A program made the position numbers and the translations under genes. A DNA stretch of 64,000 bases from Alkalicoccus chagannorensis DSM 18086. GTDB lineage: Bacteria; Bacillota; Bacilli; Bacillales; Salisediminibacteriaceae. The notes under the pieces are model-generated. The model was given only the letters and a program-made list of their open reading frames with translations, made no database searches and had not been told where the DNA came from. Location of the stretch: assembly GCF_000429725.1 (NCBI RefSeq), contig NZ_AUCK01000007.1, forward strand, positions 62,001 through 126,000, written 5' to 3'. This document shows, in pieces, positions 27,485 through 36,455 of this stretch. The first letter of the stretch is position 1; each line of letters starts with the position of its first letter.

Positions 27485-28111
27485 TTGAAAAAACTTATAG
27501 CAATCGGATGGATGACCGTGCTTTTGAGCGGATGCAGCTTTCTTTATGGAGGTGGAGAAGAGCCGATGGGGGATTCCTCTGTTGTCGACGTGACGTCCTC
27601 CGAGGATACCTGGGAGGTTGCACCATTCGAAGGTGTGACGCAAGATGGAAGCCCTATTTCCGATGAGTCGTTGGAAGGGGAGTGGTGGATTTCGAAAACG
27701 GTTTTCACCAGATGTCCTACTGTATGTAACACGATGACTCCGAATATGAAAAAACTTCAAGATGCCATTCAAGATCGTGATCTGCCCATTCGGATCGTCT
27801 CTTTTACCGTCGATCCCGACTTTGACACACCGGAGCGTTTAGAGGATTATTTAGAAGCGTATGAAGGGGATGGAGACACTTGGGACTTCGTCACTGGTTA
27901 CAGCGATGAGGAGATTGAGTCCTATGTTGATGAAACCTACCGTGCCTCTATCGCTCCGCTTCCGGAACAAGATGATATTATGCACCCTACACGGTTTTAC
28001 CTGGCTGGGCCGGATGGTCATCTTGTCCGCATGTATAGTGGCGATGAGTCCTTTGATCTCGATGATACTATCGAAGACCTGGAGCAGGTAGTGACTGAAA
28101 GCAGCGATTAA
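27485..28111 (+). CDS. SCO1/SenC family lipoprotein
   Basis: 208 aa from TTG 27485 (GGGGAG 9 nt upstream); no ATG/GTG fits the signal peptide. MKKLIAIGWMTVLLSGCSF is a lipoprotein signal. The copper-binding CxxxC is Cys77-Cys81 (TRCPTVCNTM) and the third ligand is His167 (MHPTRF), so the protein should deliver copper to, or reduce, the CuA site of cytochrome oxidase. It fits functionally with the YtkA-like lipoprotein upstream. Confidence 0.85.
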   Translation: MKKLIAIGWMTVLLSGCSFLYGGGEEPMGDSSVVDVTSSEDTWEVAPFEGVTQDGSPISDESLEGEWWISKTVFTRCPTVCNTMTPNMKKLQDAIQDRDLPIRIVSFTVDPDFDTPERLEDYLEAYEGDGDTWDFVTGYSDEEIESYVDETYRASIAPLPEQDDIMHPTRFYLAGPDGHLVRMYSGDESFDLDDTIEDLEQVVTESSD

Positions 28112-28646
28112 AATAAAGAAGCAGAGCTCGAAAACAGAGGGAGTGGAGCATGGATTCTTTTCCTCTTGAGGTTCTTGCCAGAAGGCGGAGCGCTTCTACC
28201 TGAAAATACTTCTCTTTTCCTGCTTTCGAAAACAAACCGGATGATTGCTATCCTGGTGCGCGGAAAAAGCAGGGGTTGACGATGCCCCATCGTTGTTTTT
28301 ATGGCGGTTAGCTGAAGCCTTTCCTTCGGCAGGCGGTTGTCATTGCACAGGTTAACCTCTCATAAAGGAATCTCTCACCAACATGGAGAGGGATTTCTTT
28401 ATGTTCCAGCAGGGTCTCAGCTTCTTTGTTATTTTTTGGATAATCATTGTGATGTGTTGAGCAAAAAGAAGGTGTGCTTGCCTGCCCCCATCCTCCGCCT
28501 TATCCCAATAGCCGTTATCTGAATCCTATGCCGCTCTATTGTAAGCCCTTTCTCTTGCTATCCTCCGGCTTCTCGTATATGCTTCGTTTATTGTGTGAAC
28601 AAAAGGCGGGCCGGACGGTCGTGCCATCATTCTGGGAGGGCTGTAC
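28112..28646. other. gene-free stretch
   Basis: No gene recognised on either strand. Contains one long imperfect hairpin (28362-28404). Confidence 0.5.
28362..28404. terminator. long imperfect hairpin
   Basis: CATAAAGGAATCTCTC pairs with GAGAGGGATTTCTTTATG; possible bidirectional terminator. Confidence 0.45.
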
Positions 28647-29504
28647 ATGACGAAAGTGGTTGTAACAGGTGGAAGCGGGCTGCTCGGCCCGGACGTGATT
28701 AAGGAGTTTGTCGATCACGGATATGACGTGGTTAATGCAGATGTGAAGCATCCGGACGAAGCGCGCTGCAAGACGGTCATCACCGATTTGACGAACCTCG
28801 GCGAAGTGTACGGCGTGCTGGCGGATGCCGATGCGGTCGTTCATATCGCCGCGATACCCGTGGCGTATTCGCATCCGAATGAAGTGACGTTTCAGAATAA
28901 TACGATGTCGACGTACAACATTCTGGAAGCGGCCGGCAATCTCGGCATCAAAAAGGCGGTCATCTCTTCCAGCGAATCGTCGTACGGCATCTGTTTTTCC
29001 AGACAGGGGCTGGAGCCGAAGTACGTGCCGATCGACGAGGAGCACCCGCAGCTGCCGGACGACAGCTACGGTTTTTCCAAAATCGTGAACGAGCAGACGG
29101 CGGACATGATCCACCGCCGCACCGGCATGCAGGTCGTCTCGTTCCGGCTCGGCAACGTGATCACGCCGGAGATGTACAAAAACTTCCCGGGCTTCATCCA
29201 TGAGCCGGAAATGCGCAAACCGATCCTCTGGAGCTACATCGATACCCGGGACGCGGCCACGGCCTACCGTCTCGCGGTCGAAACCGACGGCCTCGGCTCC
29301 GTCGCGCTCAACATCGGCGCGGACGAGAGCAGCATGGATATCGAAAGCACCGAGCTCATGAAGACGTGCTACCCGAATGTCACGGACATCCGGCAGGACA
29401 TCTCCGGCTATGCGCCGCTGCTCGATAACAAGAAGGCGAAGCGGCTGCTGCAGTGGGAGCCGGTGCAGAAGTGGAGAGACAACGTGAAAACCCTCTCGGA
29501 CTAA
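28647..29504 (+). CDS. NAD-dependent epimerase/dehydratase family protein
   Basis: 285 aa. Extended-SDR cofactor loop TGGSGLLG near residues 8-15, catalytic SSS and Y-x3-K (YGFSK) around 119-145. C-terminal LLDNKKAKRLLQWEPVQKWR is typical. Probably acts on a sugar nucleotide or similar compound; substrate unknown. GGAGGG before ATG. Confidence 0.8.
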   Translation: MTKVVVTGGSGLLGPDVIKEFVDHGYDVVNADVKHPDEARCKTVITDLTNLGEVYGVLADADAVVHIAAIPVAYSHPNEVTFQNNTMSTYNILEAAGNLGIKKAVISSSESSYGICFSRQGLEPKYVPIDEEHPQLPDDSYGFSKIVNEQTADMIHRRTGMQVVSFRLGNVITPEMYKNFPGFIHEPEMRKPILWSYIDTRDAATAYRLAVETDGLGSVALNIGADESSMDIESTELMKTCYPNVTDIRQDISGYAPLLDNKKAKRLLQWEPVQKWRDNVKTLSD

Positions 29505-29516
29505 CGGAAAAGAACG

Positions 29517-29558
29517 AACAAGAAGGCCTCCAGTAGATGGGGGCCTTCTTGTTTTTTT
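29517..29558 (+). terminator. Rho-independent terminator
   Basis: AACAAGAAGGCCTCC ... GGGGGCCTTCTTG followed by T7. Repeat I copy 4 begins at the end of the T-run. Confidence 0.9.
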
Positions 29559-29684
29559 CGAAGTATAAGAATGTATAAGTTTCCATTAAGGAGGACGGCG
29601 GCTGCGCGGGAAGCAGGAAGCCCGCATGCCTCTCTCCAAGCAGCTGCGGTAAACGCCGTGCCGACCAACAGGCGCTTATGGTCG
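29559..29684 (+). repeat. structured repeat I, copy 4 (degenerate)
   Basis: The leader (CGAAGTATAAGAATGTATAA), ACGGCG ... CGCCGT and the CCGACCAACAGGCGC tail are kept; the inner helices are partly lost. Confidence 0.75.
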
Positions 29685-29741
29685 AGAGGAAAACGTCCAT
29701 GCCCCCGACGTCCGGAGCACCTGGCGTTCTGCGCTTCCGCT

Positions 29742-31211
29742 CTACTCTGCCAGCTGCCGGATGGTCTGCTCCGTCGCCTTCATCCGGCTGCCGATCCAGT
29801 CGTTCTGCTCCTGCAGGTTTTCGATGGTGGCGCTGACTTCTTCGGCTCCTGCGGAAGACTCTTCCATGACGGAGGCGAAATCGGACGTCGTAGCATCGAT
29901 GCCGGAAGCTGTCTGCTCGGTCGTTTCAGCCTCGGCCTGGAAGTTTTCCAGTGTGTCCTGGATGCTTTTGGTCACGTCTTCCAGCTCCTGCAGCGATGCG
30001 TGGACCGTATCGGTTGTTTCTTTCTGGGCATGCAGCGTCGCGCGGCTGTCGGTCATTTGCTGCAGGGCCTGCTCGTTCGTGTCGTTGACTTCCCGCAGGT
30101 TGGCCGTGATTTTTTCCGCCGCTGTGTTCGACGTCTCTGCCAGTTTACGGATCTCATCGGCCACCACGGCGAAACCTTTGCCGGCTTCTCCCGCCCGCGC
30201 GGCTTCGATCGAGGCGTTCAAGGCAAGCAGGTTCGTCTGCTCACTGACGTGAATGATGTCATCGGACAAGGTATTCGTTTCTTTCATTTTTTCCGTGAGC
30301 CGCTCGAAGTTCTGGTTCAACTCCTGCAGCTGTCCTTCGTAGGCCGTCATTTCCGCTTTCAGCGTGTCTGCATGCTCGGCTGCTGCCGATGTCCTCGTTT
30401 CCGCCTGCATCGACGTCTCTGCCAGCCGGCCGGCGCCGGACCGGATGTTCTGCATGCGTTCTTTCATGTCTTCGGCGCGGGAGGAAATCGATTGAATCTG
30501 CTCGCTCTGCGAGGCGGAGCCGCTGGCAATCTCATGGACAGCGACAGCCATCTCCGACTGCGCGTGGATGTTCTCCTGCACCACAGCGCTCACTTCCGTC
30601 AAGTCCTCGACGAGCTGATTCACCCGCTGCTGGAGCCGGCTGCGCGACTGTTCTTTCGCTTTGGTCTCCTGCTCGCTTTGCGTCAGAAACGCTTCCAGCT
30701 GCTCTGTCTGCCGCAGGCTGAGGGCGACGATCGCATACGCGATGATCGAAGCCAGCAGGTACGTCAGCAGAATCGACGGGAAGTTCTCCTGCAGTACGGC
30801 GGACTCCACCGTGCCGTAAAACGCGTTCACGTAATGCCCGCCGATCCCTGCCACCACAGCGGTGATGAGGACGTAGCGGTACAAGTGGATCGTCGCAAGA
30901 AACAGCAGGAAGAAGTAAATCACGGTGATCGTGATGCCGCCGCCGGTCAAAAAGGTGCCGGAGTAGGTAAACGAGAAGCTGAGAAGAATGAACACGAGCG
31001 GGAAGGCCGCCGGTTTTTTCAGCACGTACATCATCAGCACAAAAACCGCAGCCAGCACGCCGAGCTGCGTGAAGTAAATCGCCATCGTCGCCATATCCTG
31101 CATAAACAGATTGAGCAGTCCGCCTGCGGCCAGTGTAAACGAAAACAACCCGAAAGCCAGGTAGTTCTTCTGCCGCAGATCCCGCTGCTTCATTTCCTGT
31201 ATGGTCATCAT
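29742..31211 (-). CDS. methyl-accepting chemotaxis protein with multi-TM input region
   Basis: 489 aa. About six membrane helices fill residues 15-165, with no large extracellular domain, then a coiled-coil signalling region whose hairpin tip is [20 protein letters not shown]. It should relay to CheA/CheW. The sensor is probably membrane-embedded. A GGAAGGGG stretch precedes ATG 31211. No chemotaxis genes adjoin. Confidence 0.9.
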   Translation of the reverse strand: MMTIQEMKQRDLRQKNYLAFGLFSFTLAAGGLLNLFMQDMATMAIYFTQLGVLAAVFVLMMYVLKKPAAFPLVFILLSFSFTYSGTFLTGGGITITVIYFFLLFLATIHLYRYVLITAVVAGIGGHYVNAFYGTVESAVLQENFPSILLTYLLASIIAYAIVALSLRQTEQLEAFLTQSEQETKAKEQSRSRLQQRVNQLVEDLTEVSAVVQENIHAQSEMAVAVHEIASGSASQSEQIQSISSRAEDMKERMQNIRSGAGRLAETSMQAETRTSAAAEHADTLKAEMTAYEGQLQELNQNFERLTEKMKETNTLSDDIIHVSEQTNLLALNASIEAARAGEAGKGFAVVADEIRKLAETSNTAAEKITANLREVNDTNEQALQQMTDSRATLHAQKETTDTVHASLQELEDVTKSIQDTLENFQAEAETTEQTASGIDATTSDFASVMEESSAGAEEVSATIENLQEQNDWIGSRMKATEQTIRQLAE

Positions 31212-31423
31212 ATTCTATCCCATCCCCTTCCTGTTGTTTGACTCTGTCTATGCACGCATGACCTATTTTATCGTCACATATTACTTCCTATATCGGCATA
31301 AAGCGAACGTCATTGAACGTGATGACAAAAAGTCAGACAACGGTTTTCTTTCTTGCGTGACCGCTCCCTTGTTTAAGGGTAAAGAGAGATAGGCGAAGGA
31401 TAAAAAGGAAGGAGGCTGCCTGC

Positions 31424-32062
31424 ATTAAGCAACAAGCGTACCGGAAACAACTGCAGGAACAAAAGAAAGAAACGCTCGTGGAGATGATGATGCAGTGGAT
31501 GACCGCTCAAGAAGAGCTGACTGCTTCTGTTGACTTTCATCTCAGTCCCGAAGAGGAGGAAGTAGAGCAGGCGGGCAGGAACATTCGGCATTTCTTAGCC
31601 AGACTGGATACGCCGCTCCTCTTCGAACGGGACGATCGTGCTTTTCAAGGCATCAAGGAAGTGGAGGCTCGTTCAGAATGTCTGTTGGAGGAGAAAGCGT
31701 ACGTCCGAGGTATCCGGCTGAGAATCAAGCTCATCGAAGAGCTCGTACATGCGCTGGAGACGTGGGAAGAGGAGGAGGAGATACTGTTGGATTTGCTTCA
31801 GGACAGCCGGCAGGCTCTGGCTGCTCGCGCTGCGGTGTATAGCCCAAGCATGGAAGAGGAGGAACGAAGCCAGCTTTTTAAAGAAGTAAAAGAACTGGGA
31901 GAGGGACTTTTGCATCCTCTTTCGTTAGATGGTCAGCTTGATTTAATCCGGGCCATGATCCCGCTTTCCTATGGAAGTATCCAGCGGTATGAAGAAGTAA
32001 AGCAGCAGCTGAAGGAAGCGAGCGCATCGGCAGTGATAGAAAATGGGGGGAGAAGCGTGTAG
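31424..32062 (+). CDS. coiled-coil protein with probable ATT start codon
   Basis: 212 aa if started at ATT 31424. The frame opens after a TGA at 31358 and has no ATG, GTG or TTG before 31478, yet a perfect AAGGAGG (31409-31415) lies 8 nt before the ATT. Starting at GTG 31478 would lose the basic MKQQAYRKQLQEQKKET and leave no ribosome binding site. The rest is Glu/Leu-rich and helical; no family recognised. Confidence 0.6.
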   Translation: MKQQAYRKQLQEQKKETLVEMMMQWMTAQEELTASVDFHLSPEEEEVEQAGRNIRHFLARLDTPLLFERDDRAFQGIKEVEARSECLLEEKAYVRGIRLRIKLIEELVHALETWEEEEEILLDLLQDSRQALAARAAVYSPSMEEEERSQLFKEVKELGEGLLHPLSLDGQLDLIRAMIPLSYGSIQRYEEVKQQLKEASASAVIENGGRSV

Positions 32063-32324
32063 AGAAAGCGGAAGCAAAGCTGGAGCAGCTGCATGCGGAC
32101 AGGTGAAGGGACTGTTTTCAACCATTGATGATTCAAGCTGCATCCAGACAGGTGGGCGGCGCGATGGAAAAATGAGGATCGTTTTGTAACGCGTCTGCTT
32201 TCTTCTCGACTAAGAGGGACAAGCGGGCATGATGCTGAAGACGTGGTTGGTGCAGGTGGCACAAGGTCCACGCACGTTCTTCCCTGCCCGAAGACAAGGG
32301 AGGGAGAGAAGATGAACCTTTTTT
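32063..32324. other. gene-free stretch before repeat I copy 5
   Basis: No gene recognised. Confidence 0.5.
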
Positions 32325-32468
32325 CGAAGTACAAGAAAGTGTAAGTTTTCATACAAGGAGACGGCGGCATCCTACGCTGCGCGGGAAGAAACATATACCC
32401 TTTTCTTCCCTTGAAAAGCCTGCAGCGACGATGCACGCCGTTCCGACCAAAAGACGCTGCGCGTTTTT
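32325..32468 (+). repeat. structured repeat I, copy 5
   Basis: Follows a T6 tract. Helices ACGGCG/CGCCGT, GCATC/GATGC, GCTGC/GCAGC and GGGAAGAAA/TTTCTTCCC; tail AAAAGACGCTGCGCGTTTTT. Its 3' end runs into the coding frame of the lipoprotein at 32431. Confidence 0.9.
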
Positions 32469-32925
32469 GTTCAAGGCCATTCTCCCTGCAGCCGCCGTCA
32501 TGCTTGTCACGGCTGGCTGCGGAGATCCGGAGGCTGAGCATGAGGCTGTCCTCCATTCGGAAGCGGCGGCACCGGAAGAGGCAGAGGCTGATGCAGACAA
32601 GACGATCGTAAAACAAGCCGCGGATCAGCAGGAGTTTGAAGCGTCGTGGGACCACTTCGGTTTACGCGGCGATTCCCCGTCCATCCAGTGGGAGGAAGCC
32701 TCGGTGCTTTTCTTGACGTCGTTTGGATCCAGTTCCTGTCCCCCGGTGATCCAGGACATGATGGTGGACGACCAGACGCTGTCTTTTGATTACCTGGCGT
32801 ACGACGAGGAGTGTACGACTGATCTGCAGGCGAACACGATCGTCCTGCAGGTGGATCACACGAAGATGGAGGAAGTGGAGACCGTGTTGTTTCAAGGAGA
32901 GGAAACGGCAGTGGACGAACCATGA
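32431..32925 (+). CDS. lipoprotein whose N-terminus is encoded by repeat I
   Basis: 164 aa. The start ATG and first residues MHAVPTKRRCAFL lie inside repeat I copy 5; they act as a basic n-region for the following hydrophobic AILPAAAVMLVTAGC (lipobox TAGC). The mature part (QEFEASWDHFGLRGDSPSI, FGSSSCPPVIQDMM, YDEECTTDLQANTIVLQVD) resembles the lipoprotein at 34086 including two conserved cysteines. No clear Shine-Dalgarno precedes the ATG. The original start may have been replaced by the repeat. Confidence 0.6.
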   Translation: MHAVPTKRRCAFLFKAILPAAAVMLVTAGCGDPEAEHEAVLHSEAAAPEEAEADADKTIVKQAADQQEFEASWDHFGLRGDSPSIQWEEASVLFLTSFGSSSCPPVIQDMMVDDQTLSFDYLAYDEECTTDLQANTIVLQVDHTKMEEVETVLFQGEETAVDEP

Positions 32926-33089
32926 TGATGTCGACAGAACGAGTGAGCTGGAGGATGGCAGCGGCATGTTGAGGAAAGAGAGCCGATCGTCTGGGAGTCG
33001 GAAGAATAGAAACTGCATTTAGAAAAAAATGGATTTTTTGTAACTCATCCACTTTTTTCCCGACCAACAAGGCAGAGGAGGGATTTTTC

Positions 33090-34052
33090 ATGAAAAAGGG
33101 AATCGCCGGAGGCATCCTGCTGCTCGCTGCGTGCGGGCAGGCAGAGGACGGAGAGACAACCGGATCGGGAGAAGAGACCGAACCGGACACGCAGGAGGAA
33201 AACGAAGCGAACGCGAACGGGGAAAACAACGAGAACAACGAGAACAATGAAAACAATGAAAATGAAGCGAACGAAAACAGTGAAGCAGAGACGGAGGAAC
33301 ATATCATCCTCGACGTTCCAGCTGACAGCGACGAAGATGTGTTTCAGCTGCTGGAAAGCTGGGGCACCGACGAACTCGAAGGCCAGAACGGCGGGATGTT
33401 CATTGCCAGAGAGGACTTCGACGGTCCAGGGGAAGACGGAGACATCGTGCAGCAAGTGGCGGCGGACGACGTAAGTGACGCTGCCGCATCACTGGAGAGG
33501 GAGATCGACGAGATGGAAGCGGACGGCACGCAGACGCTGCATCTGAACAGCGTCGAGAAAACCGAGCAGGAGCTGCAGGATGCGCAGGAGCAGTTCATGG
33601 AAGAGGAAGGAAACTGGTATGAAGAAGGCGCCTTCCTCAGCAGCTCGGTCTCGATTCAGAGCAACGAGCTGGATATCGAATTCACCTCGCTCGATCACGT
33701 GGACAAGGAGGCCGTGGAAGAAGACCTCGGCAGCCTGGACTTTATCAACTGGAGCGAAAGCACGTCCGCCGAGCGCGGGGAAGACGGCCTGCCGGAGGAG
33801 GATCCGGATCATGTCGGCACGGTCACGGACATCGATGATCAGGGACGTCCGCTGATCGAGGATACACCGTACGTGCATGTCGGAGAGGCAGACGTGTTCC
33901 GCGACGGAGAGGAACTTTCGCCGGAGGAGATCCAGGAAGGCGATGAAGTTGAAGTCTGGACGACGGGCTTTTATAACGACAGCATGCCCGCCCAGGGAGA
34001 AGCCCTCGTCGTGAACGTGCTGACCGATAGCGGAGAGAACGCAAACGAATAG
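33090..34052 (+). CDS. acidic lipoprotein with C-terminal DUF3221-like domain
   Basis: 320 aa. Signal MKKGIAGGILLLAACGQ (lipobox LAAC), then a low-complexity Asn/Glu linker (repeated NEN from about 44 to 62), a central acidic domain, and a C-terminal part (about 232-312, HVGTVTDIDDQGRPLIEDTP, VEVWTTGFYNDSMPAQGEAL) like DUF3221 domains of Bacillus lipoproteins. Extremely acidic, as expected for a surface protein of a salt-tolerant organism. Function unknown. Confidence 0.65.
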   Translation: MKKGIAGGILLLAACGQAEDGETTGSGEETEPDTQEENEANANGENNENNENNENNENEANENSEAETEEHIILDVPADSDEDVFQLLESWGTDELEGQNGGMFIAREDFDGPGEDGDIVQQVAADDVSDAAASLEREIDEMEADGTQTLHLNSVEKTEQELQDAQEQFMEEEGNWYEEGAFLSSSVSIQSNELDIEFTSLDHVDKEAVEEDLGSLDFINWSESTSAERGEDGLPEEDPDHVGTVTDIDDQGRPLIEDTPYVHVGEADVFRDGEELSPEEIQEGDEVEVWTTGFYNDSMPAQGEALVVNVLTDSGENANE

Positions 34053-34085
34053 CAGGAGGGTGATTCTGTTTGGAGGAGGAATAGC

Positions 34086-34526
34086 ATGAAGGTCGTTTTG
34101 TTTCTCTTGAGTGTGTTCATTCTCGCGGCCTGCACGCCTCGGGATTTCGACGATGCCACGCTTTTAGAAACGCGGAATACGGCACCTGAATCTGCAGGAG
34201 CTGGAGATCAGTTCATGGACCAGGTGGATAGTGAAGAAGAGGTAGCAGAGCACTGGGAAAACTACAGCTTTCCGGGGAGCCCTCCGGATGTCGATATGGA
34301 AGAAAGCATCGTGCTGTTCTTTAAAACCGGGGAAAATTCATGTGAGAAAGAAATCGACAACATCGTCGCGGAAGGCAGCGAGTTGCATATCGAAATAGAG
34401 CAGGATGATACGTGCGATGATCTCTATCAACCGAGGTCGATCGCGGTGGAAGTGGAAAGAACGCTCCTAGAGGACCTGGAGCAGGTCCACTTCGATGGAG
34501 CATCTTTTTCGCTTGATGAGGAGTAG
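34086..34526 (+). CDS. lipoprotein, paralogue of 32431
   Basis: 146 aa. Signal MKVVLFLLSVFILAACTP (lipobox LAAC). The mature part (EEVAEHWENYSFPGSPPDVD, ENSCEKEIDNIV, DDTCDDLYQPRSIAVEVER) shares order and two cysteines with the 32431 product, suggesting an external disulphide. Function unknown. Confidence 0.6.
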   Translation: MKVVLFLLSVFILAACTPRDFDDATLLETRNTAPESAGAGDQFMDQVDSEEEVAEHWENYSFPGSPPDVDMEESIVLFFKTGENSCEKEIDNIVAEGSELHIEIEQDDTCDDLYQPRSIAVEVERTLLEDLEQVHFDGASFSLDEE

Positions 34527-34638
34527 GTATCAGGTGGTGCCGAGCTGGACGTCCAAAGATCACTCCCCAGCATGTTTGAAAATGGATGCGATTCCGTCTT
34601 CGATACAAGAAAATACATGTCAGTGTGGGTGTTAAATA

Positions 34639-35058
34639 ATGGAGAAAACGTTCTCGGTATTCCTAATAACAGGGATCACTCTTGCTCTTTTCACGGATTG
34701 TTCGGGGGAAAACAATCTAGAAAGCGAAGCATTGGATCATGTTGATCATGCCCTGATGAGCCATGTTCACGACAGCGACCAGGAAGACAGCATAACATTA
34801 GATGTTACAGAACCCTATATTGAATATTACGAAGAACAGGATATAGAGGTTGAATCCATTTATCGGCTGATCCATGTCAAACGAACAGCAGATTTGGAGG
34901 TCATCGATGGAGAAGGCCATCATCTAGCTGTTGATGACATACATCAAGGAGATATTGTTTACCTTGATTTTGATTTAGCTACGAGGAGCGACGAATTGAC
35001 TCATGGAGAAACGACGATCGAGACGGAGACGCTTGTTGTAGATAAAAGCGATCGCTGA
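34639..35058 (+). CDS. putative lipoprotein
   Basis: 139 aa. MEKTFSVFLITGITLALFTDC is a secretion signal with an atypical lipobox (FTDC). The mature region (IEVESIYRLIHVKRTADLEV, DIHQGDIVYLDFDLATRSDE) looks like a small beta domain of DUF3221 type. Lower GC than its neighbours. Last of the lipoprotein cluster. Confidence 0.5.
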   Translation: MEKTFSVFLITGITLALFTDCSGENNLESEALDHVDHALMSHVHDSDQEDSITLDVTEPYIEYYEEQDIEVESIYRLIHVKRTADLEVIDGEGHHLAVDDIHQGDIVYLDFDLATRSDELTHGETTIETETLVVDKSDR

Positions 35059-35081
35059 CGGCATGTACAAACAATGATTGG

Positions 35082-35432
35082 ATGGGCCACATTCATCTGC
35101 ACGTCGCCGACATGGAGCGGGATCTGGCTTTTTACACCGAAGGTCTCGGACTTGATGTCGTCAGCCGCATCGGCCGTCATGCCTCGTTTCTCTCGAGCGG
35201 AAGCTATCACCACCATGTCGCCCTGAATACGTGGAACGGCGTCGGAGCCCCGGCGCCGGCAGCAGCCAGCGCGGGGCTGCAGGAGTACACGCTCTGCTAC
35301 CCGGACCAGGCCGCACTGAAAGAAGCGGCCGCCCGTCTGCAGCAGCAGGGAGCCTCCGTCACGATGCAGGAGGACTCGGTTCTCACTACTGATTTCTCCG
35401 GCAATCCCATCCGGATGACAACAGCAGAGTAA
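35082..35432 (+). pseudogene. truncated CatE-like VOC (glyoxalase fold) protein, C-terminal half
   Basis: About 116 residues: MGHIHLHVADMERDLAFYTE ... SYHHHVALNTWNGVG is the second domain of two-domain CatE-like ring-cleaving/VOC proteins, in which the first domain should precede. Here the preceding codons (NDW) join directly onto the end of the lipoprotein gene and there is no ribosome binding site, so the first domain and start have been lost. Confidence 0.6.
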
Positions 35433-35570
35433 ACGAAAGAGAAGCACCTGAAGAGGAGGGCGCTTCTCTTTTTTTCGTGTAGGAACAGCACACGCCCCCC
35501 GGCCGTATGAGAAGAGGGGCTGCCTCTGATTCTGCTGTGTTATACTGGTGAAAATCGGAGGTGAGGCCGC

Positions 35571-35894
35571 ATGCATACGACGCCTCAAGTAAGGGAGAAG
35601 ATCCTGGATGAATGGAGAGCGCTGCTGGAAGAGGAATGAGCAGGAGAAAACGTCCGCGTGTATTTGTTCGGGTCCTGGGCGCGGAAGCAGGAGAAGGCGA
35701 GCTCGGATATGGATGTGGCCATTGTGTCCCGATCGCAACTCTCTGCCATGACATGGAACAAGCTGTTAGACCGAGTGGAGGAGTCGAGCCTTCCCTATAA
35801 GGTCGATATCGTCCATGTACAGCAGACGAATGCATCGATGCGACGTCAGATCGAACAGGAGGGGATCGTATGGATCGATTACAGGAACGACTAG
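35571..35894 (+). pseudogene. MNT-domain antitoxin (HI0073-like) with in-frame TGA
   Basis: ATG 35571 has GGAGGTGA upstream; codon 23 is TGA (35637-35639). Beyond it VRVYLFGSWARKQEKASSDM and DVAIVSRS show an intact GSx10DxD nucleotidyltransferase motif, with no other defect. The TGA is not at a redox position and no SECIS-like hairpin follows. Reinitiation at GTG 35658 (AGGAG 11 nt upstream) would give a nearly complete MNT core. It overlaps the HEPN partner gene by 25 bp. Confidence 0.65.
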
Positions 35895-36289
35895 CCTCAG
35901 CAGAAAAAGCGCTGGCGTCTTTTCAAAAACTGACGAAGCTGGAAGACCCAAATGACGTGGAGCGGGATGCTTCCATTCACCGATTCAAGTTCACCTTCGA
36001 AGCAAGCTGGAAGACAGCCAAACAATATCTTTATGAAATCGAGGGTATCGACGTGGGCTCTCCAAAAGGCGTGATGCGAAGCTGTAGAGAAGTGCAGCTG
36101 CTGGAAGAGGACGAAGCGATTCTTGCTTTAGAGATGGTCAATGACCGTAACCTAACCGTGCACACATACAACGAAGAAGTGGCTGTCCGCATGTACAGCC
36201 GGTTGTCAGACTATGACTCCTTGATCGAGCAGTGGCTGCAAAAGATGAAAGAAGGCGTCGGGAGATACGACACTTCCTCGTTTTCGTAA
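35870..36289 (+). CDS. HEPN-type toxin partner (HI0074 family)
   Basis: 139 aa. RFKFTFEASWKTAKQYL and the HEPN motif RNLTVH (R-x4-H, about residues 93-98) identify the HI0074/HepT-like family, whose members are RNA-cleaving toxins neutralised by the MNT nucleotidyltransferase. ATG 35870 has AGGAGGG upstream, inside the preceding gene. The toxin is intact although its antitoxin carries a nonsense codon. Confidence 0.75.
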   Translation: MDRLQERLASAEKALASFQKLTKLEDPNDVERDASIHRFKFTFEASWKTAKQYLYEIEGIDVGSPKGVMRSCREVQLLEEDEAILALEMVNDRNLTVHTYNEEVAVRMYSRLSDYDSLIEQWLQKMKEGVGRYDTSSFS

Positions 36290-36393
36290 GAGGAGGTGCC
36301 GGCCGCTGCGGGAAGAAAGAACCCCCCTTTTCTTATCAGAAAAAGCGTACAGCGATGGGGCACACCGTTTCGACCAACAGACGCTCTGCGCGG
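36290..36393 (+). repeat. structured repeat I, copy 6 (degenerate)
   Basis: Core only: GGCCGCTGCGGGAAGAAAG ... TTTTCTT ... ACAGCGATGG ... CACACCGTTTCGACCAACAG. The leader is missing. It begins right at the end of the HEPN gene. Confidence 0.65.
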
Positions 36394-36455
36394 AAGTCGG
36401 GGCGGTGTTCTGTGAAGCATGAGGACCGATCGTCGCGATCGAGAAGGAGGAAATC

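Noticed and set aside
29571-31241. 556-codon plus-strand open frame
   Set aside because: Shadow of the MCP gene on the minus strand; high-GC third positions keep the opposite frame open.
35637-35639. TGA in the MNT antitoxin gene as a third selenocysteine codon
   Set aside because: The position is a variable, non-redox site and no short stem-loop with a G-containing loop follows at the right distance; a nonsense change is simpler.
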